Source of the DNA: Morella rubra
Taxonomy: Eukaryota > Streptophyta > Magnoliopsida > Fagales > Myricaceae
Reading direction: 5' to 3'
NCBI GenBank assembly: GCA_003952965.2
Contig: CM025853.1
Location: 15,670,809-15,734,808, forward strand
DNA: 64,000 nucleotides
Shown: positions 38,137 to 47,600 of the stretch, piece by piece
Layout: each line of letters begins with the position of its first letter
How positions within the stretch are numbered: the first letter of the stretch is position 1
Translations under genes and position numbers: made by a program
The notes under the pieces: generated by a model
What the model was told of the DNA's origin: nothing
Database searches by the model: none
The model's input: the letters and a program-made list of their open reading frames with translations, nothing else

Positions 38137-38460
38137 AAAAGAAACCTTCACCATGGATTGATCAACATACAGCTATCGTACAACAAATCAAAAAATATGT
38201 TAAACAATTACCATGTTTAGGTATAGCATCACCTCATGCATTCAAAATAGTAGAAACTGATGCATCTAATATTGGTTATGGTGGAATATTAAAAAAACGC
38301 ATGCATGATTCATCCATTGAACAAATAGTAAGATATCATTCACATGCATGGAATATTACTCAACAAAAATATAGTAAGATCAAGCAAGAAATATTAGCTC
38401 TTGTACTATGTGTTCTCAAATTTCAAGATGATTTATTAAATCAAAAAATACGTTTAACAT
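38137..38460 (+). mobile_element. Endogenous pararetrovirus fossil (Caulimoviridae-like), RT/RNase H fragment
   Basis: The conceptual translation has the order PW..QH, LPCLGIASPHAF, ETDASNIGYGGIL, VRYHSHAWNITQQKYS, KQEILALVLCVLKFQDDLLNQK. This is typical of the reverse transcriptase/RNase H junction of plant pararetroviruses rather than of Ty3 or copia elements. Only about 320 bp is recognisable; no other viral part is seen nearby. It is a fragment, and old. Confidence 0.65.
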
Positions 38461-38825
38461 ATATATATGTTAATAAAAAATACGTTTGCAAATTTATTAA
38501 AAAATAAAAAAAATACGTTTGCAAATTTTAGTTTAAAAAATAGTTTGCAAACGTATATTTTTTTCAAACATATAAAAAAATTGTAAAATATGTTAAAAAA
38601 TAAAAAAAATACATTTGCAAACGTATATTTTTTTATTTGCAAACGTATTAAAAAAATTTCAATATATATACATATTTATTAAAAAAATAAAAAAAATACG
38701 TTTGCAAATTTTAGTGAAATAAAAAATAGTTAATTAATTTACAAAAAACTGAAAAAAGTTACAAAAATACAAAAAAATAACTTACAGATATTAAGAAAAA
38801 ATTTGAAAATTTAAAACCAAATTGG
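38461..38825. repeat. A+T-rich low-complexity block with repeated ACGTTTGCAAA words
   Basis: ATACGTTTGCAAATT and its reverse complement AATTTGCAAACGTAT recur between 38460 and 38715 in both orientations, separated by A or T runs. It may be decayed sub-terminal DNA of a transposon. Confidence 0.5.
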
Positions 38826-41232
38826 GACCACAATAAAAATTTTCACCAAATAAAGAAAACTAAAAAATTAATAAATAAAAAATGTTAAATTTAATAAATA
38901 ATATTCATTTAAATTTGGGGACATATAAAAATAAAAACTAACTTACAATAGCCATAAATAAATTTATAAACTAAATTAATTACTTAAAGTATCGCAAAAT
39001 TAAAGCAAGCAAAATAAGATAAATAGATCAAAGTTGACTGTGAACCATGCTATTGGTTCACGCTCGTTCCAGCGCACATTAGCTTGCATGCTAAGTTAAT
39101 TATTAAATTATGATTTTTATTAATATATTCATCTTCTTTGAAATTGTTTGTTACTAGCTTTGTGCTATTTTCATGTAGAAAAATCTAGACAGTGGCGAAA
39201 TCAATCCAATAGAGCTGTATAAGAAATTCACAATAAAAATTGGGGCCACAAATAAAAATTCACCAATAAAGAAAACTAAAAAAAAAAAAGAAGAAGTTAA
39301 AATCAATAAATAGTATTAATTTAAATTGGGAACATATAAAAAATAAAAACTAATATACAATAGCCATAAATAAATTTGTAAACTAAAAAATAACTAAATT
39401 AATTACTTAAAGTATCGCATAAATGAAGCGAGCAAAATAGATCAAAGTTGACTGTGAACCATGCTGCTAGTTCACGCTCATTCCAGCGCACACGAGCTTG
39501 CATGGTAAGTTAATTATTAAATTATAATTTTTATTAATATATTCATCTTCTTTGAAATTGTTTGTCACTAGCTTTGTGCTATTTCTATGTAGAAAAATCC
39601 AGACAGTGGCGAAATCAATCCAACAGAGCTGTATAAGAATAATTATACAAACAAAGATGGTGTTTGGACCTTGGAAAGAGCGAGGGAATTTATGTAAGTA
39701 TATTGCGCTTTCATTTTAATCTAGTTGGATGGTGTCTGTATTATAGTTTATCTACTTTAATAATTTTTTATAATTATTAAATTCTTGCAGGAACGGATGG
39801 ATGTCTTCCACCGCCAGCGTGAATCAGAAGGGAAGACTTAAACTGAAATTGAAGTATATTCCGAGATATTAGGCAAGATGTCGAGATATATTCATGGATT
39901 AGGACATGCAATTAAACATGTGTCATCGTCAACTTTAACTACACAGTCTTCTCATCTACAGTGCCAGCTAGCGAAGGCAAGGGATGAGAGCTGCTAGAGA
40001 AAAAGAATTGCAAGATTTTACAAAGAAGCAAGCTAAGATGAAGGCTACGCTACGAGACCACTGAGAGGAGCAGCGGACGGAGCAGGAGCACATTCGATTG
40101 GAGTAGGAGCAAATGCGATTGGAGTATGAGGAGCGCATGCGGAAGGAGCAAGAGCATTTACGGGTAGAAAATATCAAAAGAGTTGGAGCAGTGCATGGCC
40201 ATTGTAATGGAGAAGAAAATGAACGACATGTCAAAGCGACTATTAGGCCAGTTTGGGGGCCGACACATGAAATGTGATATATTGTATTTTCTGCTTTGTG
40301 ATTGCTATATTATCTACCAGTACGATATTATTTTCGATTTAATTACAGATAATTATGTATTATTATTGATGTTTATGAATGTGAGTATTATATTATTATT
40401 GTAATAGTACATGTTATATAATATTTTCGATTATTATCGTTTTTTTTTTAAATTATGTTAATACCGTTAGATCGACAATTATAGCAATTGAATGGTATGG
40501 TAAAACATGATCGATTGCAAATACTATTGTCCGATTGGGAAAAATGAAATGCCTAAAACCGTGTTTGATCGGTATTCTAACGATCGATCGTCAAGTGCAA
40601 GCGATTGAACAGTTAGTAAGAAAAGTGTTCAATTGTGAACATAACCGACCGATCGGTGATAAATACAACTTTCGATTATCCAACTCAATTGATTGATCGT
40701 CTAGGCAAACATGTGCGATCGTAAAAGCTTCCACGATCGATTGGGTTCGTTGGAGCATCCGTTCGCAGAAATGAACTGATTGATTATCAAAATTGTCTCG
40801 ATCAATTATGACTATATATCGTTCGTTCATTCTCAAATTGCTAATTGGTTGTTAATGTTTCCCGATTAATCTTGATAAATCAACGTCCAGTCGATCTCTA
40901 GTTGAACTATTTGATCGTGATCATTCACAATTGATCGTCTGTTCTTGCAATTCGATTGATCAACCACCTTCCAATCCATTGGAAAAGTGGCGATCGACCA
41001 CGACTTTTCGTGATGAAAAGTTCTGTCACAATAACCTATTAGTGACGGAAACATTTTCATCACAAAAAACTTTTTGTGACAAAAACTGAATTTCGTCATG
41101 AAAAACATTTAGTGACGCTCTTTGGCTGACAAAGGTCGTGATGAAAAAATTTCATTACTAAAAATTTTAGTGACAAAATTTTGACTTTTACTGAAAAAAA
41201 AATTGTCAAATAAAGTCAATTTTTGTGTAGTG
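38826..41232 (+). mobile_element. CACTA (En/Spm) transposon, right part with plant transposase remnant
   Basis: The right terminus TTTTTGTGTAGTG ends at 41232, the inverse of the CACTACACAAAAA end typical of the superfamily. Sub-terminal DNA (40980-41220) repeats GTGACAAAA/TTTCATCAC words, and 40555-40990 is dense in CGATCG/GATCGAT words. A split frame (39594-39692, intron with GTAAGT, then from about 39790) reads NPTELYKNNY, GVWTLERAREFM and, later, MRAAREKELQDFTKKQAKMK. This matches the Ptta/En/Spm plant transposase-associated protein family. Stops and frame changes follow. A segment of about 405 bp is tandemly duplicated (38826-39230, 39231-39640). The left terminus was not found. Confidence 0.75.
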
Positions 41233-41307
41233 TCTTTTATTTAAGGGTTTGTAGTTCATGACTAACCTGAGGGTTCCCCTTTCAATTTCAGCATTTTTCT
41301 GAACATA

Positions 41308-41770
41308 CATTATAAGAAATTTGACTTTTCGTGACAAAATTCTATGAGATCAAACGAATTTAGTAACTAAAAGTAGAGTTTTTGTGACAAATTTTGGCTA
41401 TGTTTAGTTTGGTTTTGAAAACATTTTTTGTGCAATGATTAAGATAATTTTTTGTAGTTGTTGGAGGTAGTGTAGGTTCTCTTAAGATTGATGAAAAGTT
41501 TGTTAAAAGTTGTTAAAAGTTGTTTCTGTAAAAAGAATTGGAGTTCCAAATTGTGAAGCCCAAACATAGCCTTTAATTTTTATCACTAAAAGTGAACCTT
41601 TAGAGATGAAAATTTATTTCATCACAAAAGTCCCTATTCGTTATGAACTTTTGTCACAAAAAGTGAACTAGTTGTGACAAAATCTTCGTCACTAAAAGAA
41701 AAAAGAAAAAAAGAAAAATATATTTTTGGCGACGAAAATGTACATTACAAGGAACATAACGCTTTTGTGA
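41308..41770. mobile_element. Second CACTA-type terminal fragment
   Basis: Begins CATTATAAGAAATTTGAC, close to the common CACTATAAGAAA terminus. It contains many TTTTGTGACAAA, GTCACTAAAAG and TTTCATCACAAA words in both orientations. No coding part. The right limit is unclear. Confidence 0.5.
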
Positions 41771-42625
41771 CAAAAATTTTCCTCCATACGTTTGATCATC
41801 TAAGTGGATGACCGTCCCCAAAAGTCACATCATCGACATTTGGGGGGATGGAGTTTCAGTCCCAAAACCTCACTTTTAGGGATGGTTTTTTGAGTGTGCC
41901 AAAAACTACCATGCCAAGATGTCAAATTTGTGCGCGAGGTGGTGGCATTCTATTAGAGTTTCCGGCTCGATTGACTTTGTTTCTACAAAAGGACGTGGTT
42001 TTAATTGCTAATAATACTTGGTAATATTTGTGTACGGGAAGTGCAAGGATAGTAGAGACATAGATGCTTGAGAGCAAAAATTTTGGGCCTCCAAAATTTC
42101 CACCCCGATAAAATAATCTAAAATTCTTTCGCTCTCCATCAAATTATTACTTTTCATTATAAAATAAATATAAAAAATTAATTCAAATCATCTTTCTTTT
42201 ATTTTTTCACCAATTCCAACGTCCTAAAATTTTTAGGATCAAACATTATTGTCTACATATAGCCTAAAAAGTGTATATTTTTGTCATAAAAAGAACTGTG
42301 ATAGCGTCACTGAGGGATTTGGGTGAAAAAGGAATATTGCTGCGAATATTATATATACCTTGTTTTTTATTTTATTTGAGAAAGTGCTATATATTATTAT
42401 ATTTAGAGCTAATTAAATTTTGACACTCTCTTAGAACCCAATTAATGTGCTATTGCGGGAACTTTTAAAAAGTGACTAATTTGACAAAATTTAGGACAAT
42501 GTATAAAGACTCAAAATGAATCTACATAAATCACCACAATGCCTCCTTAGTTTGAATAGTAATTATATTCTCTCTCTCTCTCGATCTCTCAAATTTGTAC
42601 GTAAGAGCATTTTAGTTACTGAAAA
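41771..42625. other. Intergenic, no gene seen
   Basis: Mixed A+T-rich DNA with a CT run at about 42571-42588. No supported gene or element boundary. Confidence 0.4.
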
Positions 42626-43660
42626 TTGAGAAATTTGGTGGATATAGATGAAAGTAAGAATTTTGGACGATCTCTCCGTTTCTACTGGGATGCCAATTGG
42701 AATTGGTGGATCAGGATGTTGCCTGGCAACTTGCTTTCGTTTTTGTTGATAATTATACTTTTCATTTATATCTCTTACATATTTATGGGTCCGACAGCAA
42801 TAAGGATTTGAGTGAGTTTGGATTGGAAAGCGATCGAGAGGACGTTTATGGATGAGGTTAATGATGGTGGATTGTTGTTGGGTGATCAGTCTTTGAGTTA
42901 CAAGACTTATGGGGTTAGTCTTGCGGAGTGCCCGATTTATTCCTTTGCTGTTTCCAGGTCGATTAATTCACACACGTCGAGGTTCTTGTTTGATAATTAT
43001 ACTTTGATTGTGAGTGATTATTTGGACTCAAAGCGTTTGCATCAGATATTGACCGACTCAGGTGAGGAGTTCAGGAGGGTGGCTGGGATACCTAAGGCAG
43101 AGTTCGGTAGGGTTCTTCCCGTTTATGTGTTCGATTTGGACTATAATATGCTGTTGCTACTAGACCGGTATCACCAGTCTGTTGCTTTCAAAGATAATGG
43201 TTATTGCGGTGAGGACAGAGCACACAGACCGTGATTGATTATATATAGTTGTAATGGTCGTCAGGTGTTGTCTCAGACAAGGGAGCTTGAGCGGCCGCAG
43301 ACTCCGTTTGGGCCATTCTCCGAGATTTCATCATTGTCATTTGTGCAGAAGGATGCAGCTAGGAGAAATGTTCTTTTGACATCGTTGAATTACAGTATAA
43401 CAAGCTGTGCCATTGAGGTTCTTGAATCCATCGCTTCACATGGAGGAGACAGAAAGCTACTACTTAAGCAGAATTGACATGTTGAGTTCACACAAAGGTG
43501 GAGCTTGTTTGAGTGCAATTAGGTGGACAAAGCAGTTTCTGCATTGTCACATTTGGATTTTGAGATGGCTTTGTATTACTTGAGGTCTTCGGATCATGAT
43601 CTGTATGCCATCCACTCACTCGTCTATCATGCTTCTTTTATACTGAATCTTTTCCCTACA
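42626..43660 (+). pseudogene. Membrane protein pseudogene (resembles Arabidopsis At3g28720/At5g58100 family)
   Basis: Near-continuous coding similarity: RSLRFYWDANW and a hydrophobic stretch (about 42700-42790), then GPTAIRI, a stop at 42809-42811, LDWKAIERTFMDEVNDGG, HQILTDSGEEFRRVAGIP, LPVYVFDLDYN and DRYHQSVAF. Another frame change and stop near 43190-43234 follow. The tail has GPFSEISSLSFVQKDAARRN, LESIASHGGDRKLL, then KAVSALSHLDFEMALYYLRS and HDLYAIHSLVYHAS. I recall this order from the plant membrane protein family that includes a pollen exine gene, but I cannot verify it. At least two stops and two frame changes, plus a missing block after 43250, make it non-functional. It could be a retrocopy, as no introns are seen over 1 kb. 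Confidence 0.6.
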
Positions 43661-44254
43661 AATTAACACCCGCCAATGCAATAAGAGCGAGAAACCAAAT
43701 TCCCATTTGCTGTCATATCTTTGAGGTTGGGAGGTCGCTTTCTGGGAGATATGTTGGTTTCCATTTTCATCCATATCAGAGCAAAGTCATCTGTTAGCGT
43801 CGTTGATAATGGAGCCGAGCACCTTCAGGCTACCTACTTCTACAATATTTATGCATGCATCCATTTTGAGGAAGTTTGTTTTGCATCAAAGTCATCATTA
43901 TTTGAACTCTGACCACCCAAAACTCTTCTCTCTCTCATTGGCAACCCCCGCGCACTACTGCAGTCTGCAAGTCTTCTGGAAATGGACATTTTCTTGTGGG
44001 AGATACGTCATGCCTGCGCCTGGCGTGATTCACGAGCTCCTCAGAGGCAGTGGATAGTTCTCTAATTGCGATAATTAGCTAGTTTCGCTCCTAAAAGAAA
44101 TGACGAGAGATCATATTTTATCTGCTTTCTTATGACACATCGATCGTTTGCACCCATTTGCATGCAGGGCAGCAAAATTTTCCATATACCTCTCGTGAGA
44201 TAATTTTCTCCATGGGCTGGGCGACCTCCAAATATACCTCGGCCTAGTAGTAGT
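43661..44254. other. Unassigned stretch after the membrane protein pseudogene
   Basis: Short open stretches (43721-44057) show no family I recognise. They may be the decayed remainder or the 3' untranslated region of the pseudogene. Confidence 0.3.
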
Positions 44255-44266
44255 AACTAGTGAGGT

Positions 44267-44386
44267 GCCAATGAGCTTTAGCTCAGGTGGCCTCCCTTTG
44301 GGGAGGGTTAGGTCCGGTGGTCGAATCCCCCCTCTTCCGCAGGCTAAGTCCTGCTCCACCATTTGCCTTAAAAAAAAAAAAAAAAA
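44267..44386 (+). mobile_element. tRNA-derived SINE
   Basis: About 120 bp. It has an RNA polymerase III box A (TAGCTCAGGTGG, about 44280) and box B-like GGTCGAATCCC (about 44317-44327), followed by a short body and an A run of about 19. A perfect 12-bp target duplication AACTAGTGAGGT flanks it (44255-44266, 44387-44398). The clean duplication and long A tail suggest a fairly recent insertion, about 300 bp upstream of the SSRP1 start. Confidence 0.88.
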
Positions 44387-44572
44387 AACTAGTGAGGTAG
44401 CCATAAGCCATCAGGGGCAATATTGTCAAGAGGAAAATATTCTGCCGCTATTAACCGCGCGGTCCCTTGAAAACAATGTCGCCCGAATTAAGTAAGCAGT
44501 TGACAGCACGAACAAAAGCAAGATAAACCACTTTCTGTCTCTGCTTCTGTGCGTAAAGAACAGATCGAAAAA

Positions 44573-44582
44573 TATATATAAG
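44573..44582 (+). promoter_or_regulatory. Likely TATA box of SSRP1
   Basis: TATATATAAG about 103-112 bp before the start codon, followed by a CT-rich leader (44620-44632). Inference from position. Confidence 0.5.
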
Positions 44583-44684
44583 TTTTACAAACCGCCCCCT
44601 ACTACTCTCATTTTCCTACTCTCTCTCTCGGAGTCCGTACGTCATTTTGCCTTTGCACAGTGGCATCGCTTTCGATTCCCAGCC

Positions 44685-47600
44685 ATGACCGACGGCCACC
44701 TCTTCAACAATATCTCTCTTGGAGGCCGTGGAGGCACTGTGAGTTTTCTTTTGCTCCCTTTCTCCGGCTCACTACTGTCGATTTAGATTGGTATATTTGG
44801 GTTTAATCTGTGGGTTTTGGTTGCTTAGAAGTTGCAGGATAACCAATTAAATCTGGAATCTTATCTTGAACGTTGTCTGGGGGTCTGCACCTAAAAACCC
44901 TAATTTTGTGAATCCTTGCTTTGTCCAATGTATTACAAATTTTTTTATTTGGACTTGATTTGAACCTATTGCTTAGTAGGGTGGGAATAAAAATGGAATT
45001 TTAAGTTCCTGTGATTGCCTTTTTTACTCTTTATTAGAAACCCTGAGCGATCATATCTTGTATACTTTTTGATAAGTTCAATTTTTTTAGTCTGGGAAAT
45101 TTAATTGGTGGAGGCAGGAGAAGCTGTAAGTACTTTGAATTGTATATCTCAAAGAGTACTTACCATGAAAGAGGGAAAAGAAAAAAGGAACTTTAACAAG
45201 CTTGGACAGCTCTTGATTATGCACTCCCGATACTTCTTACAAAAGCTTCGATTTATTTATTTCATATGGGAAACTTATTATTCTGGCCCAAGCGACATTG
45301 CACTTTCTTGAAAGCAAGGTTACACCTTCGATCTTTTAATGGAATGCAGAATCCTGGGCAGCTTAAGATATATTCAGGAGGGATTTTATGGAAGAAACAA
45401 GGAGGTGGTAAGGCAATTGACGTGGATAAAGCTGACATCATGGGGGTGACATGGATGAAGGTCCCAAGGACAAATCAACTTGGTGTTCGGATCAAAGATG
45501 GGTTATACTATAAGTTCACTGGGTTCCGAGACCAGGTTACTATCATCTCTATCTCTTTCTTCAACAAACTGAATGTATCCTTTATCAAATTTTTTAGTGA
45601 ATGCTGTAGAAGAACTGCATTATAACTTGTGTTAACAAGTTAGTTGGTTAGTGCTTCTGTTGCACATAATTGTTCGGAACCGTCATATTCTTATGTTTCT
45701 TTTTATGCTTCGCCCGTAGGATGTCACCAGTTTGACCAATTTCTTTCAAAGTACCTGTGGCATAACACCAGAGGAGAAGCAACTATCTGTCAGTGGGCGT
45801 AATTGGGGAGAAGTTGATTTAAACGGTCAGCTACTTTATTATTATTTTTTCTGTTCAAGTTGTTGATGTAATATATTTTGTCTCACTTATTAGAACTTGT
45901 CTATGTTTTTTTGTAATTTTGCTTAGTATATATTAACTTTTTGGTGTTCTCTGGCTTGTGGGATCATTCTTTTGTTGGGGTAAAATAGTGGTTTTGGTAA
46001 TTTTGGTTATAAAGTTGAAGAACATAGTTGTAGCTATAAAATTTCCTCTTCATTGTTGACTGTGTGGTTTAAAGGCTATTCTAGAAAATTCCAATGTCAC
46101 GTATGTGCAAGCTTGTGATTTTTCCAATTTTAAGTTAATACTAAGAGAAATCAATATGTGGTCATTAGGTTTTGACAACTTTTACGAATTAGTCGTTAGG
46201 ATTCAATTTTTTACTTTCCAATCACTGAGTTTTTCATCTTAGTTACAATTAGGTCCTTTCACACTTAACCGTGTTAGGTCTCCTAACAGAAGCTCAACCA
46301 CGTTAGTGCTTCTCGAGCTCACCCACTTTTCCACGTCATCAGTCATTTTGCTTTGACAACCAAAACATGACACCCAGCTTTCATCTAATTAAAATCCATT
46401 CATTGCACAGTTCTTCAGCGCACCGTTTTCACGAAATTGCACAGTTCTCCAGCTCACTGTTTTGACATTTACTTAAAATCCACCGGGTACACTTTTGACG
46501 ATGAAGATTGATGTAATTACAACAGAATGACAAAACGGTGCCGGCTCATGTTGATTTCAAGAGAAGTGCAGCATTATTTGGTCTTTCAATTGCTAACTCT
46601 TCATTGGTTGAAGGGTTTCAACGAGTTGATTTTGAGTAGAGAAGTTAAGCAAAAGAAGGCAATGGTTGTTGAGATGGGGTTGAGCTTCTATCCCAGACCA
46701 TTTGATCCGCTTGCCTTGAAGGCTTTGAAGCTTGATTTGCTTGCATTGTGCGACATTTGTATGGAAAGTGTGAAATTGGAGAGTGCTTTGGGAGCAGGGA
46801 AGTGTGCGGAGAAGCTTTTTGTAGATGGTCTTGTGTCTGTATCAGCTTTTGTAACAAACCTCCATATCAATGAAACAGAACATTCACTGAAAATCTTCAC
46901 TGAAAATACATTTACCGAAAAATTACATAAGAGCTTACATTCGAGGCTCAGCCAATCCTCCAAAAAAAAATACAGGTAAATTCCTTAACTCTTTTCTTAC
47001 CTTCTCCTGCACTAGCTAGTTTCTTATATGGACTTGTAACCGCTTCTTAAAATTGTAATATTGAAAGTACGATATTACCTAATAAATGTAAATACGAAAA
47101 CAATTGCACTAATGGATTTGTATGGTAGAGTAGGCCTCTGAAATTAAGTCCAAAAGATCGTCATGATCTGGAATAGTCCGTCCTTGCAGCCCATAATTGT
47201 ATCCCATCCCATGTCCACTAGGAGCTGTTACGTAGGCATGTTACATTCCCCACCCCTTCAAGCAACCTTGCTCTCAAGGTTGAAGGTTACACTTGTACTT
47301 TCTCCACCATTTTCTATTTTCTTGAGGTCATCATTGCCAATGTAATGAGGATCAAGAATAAGAAATTGACAATCTCCACTTGTTTCGTTGTATTCAACTC
47401 CCAGCAGGTATATGCAGCAACACCACCATCATAATGGTTTCCCTGCTTACAAAGTGTATGGCCAACTCTATACATTTTTCAAGAAGCTCAACTTCAGATT
47501 CAAGACTTTACAAGTGACACCCAGAAGTTTTTCCAAACCCAAGCTCAACTCAAGAAAGTAAAAACCATTCATGAGACCCAAATAAAACACCCAAAAGTTT

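Noticed and set aside
44267-44386. A tRNA gene
   Set aside because: It has Pol III boxes, but it lacks a full cloverleaf acceptor stem and carries an A tail and target duplication, so it is a SINE.
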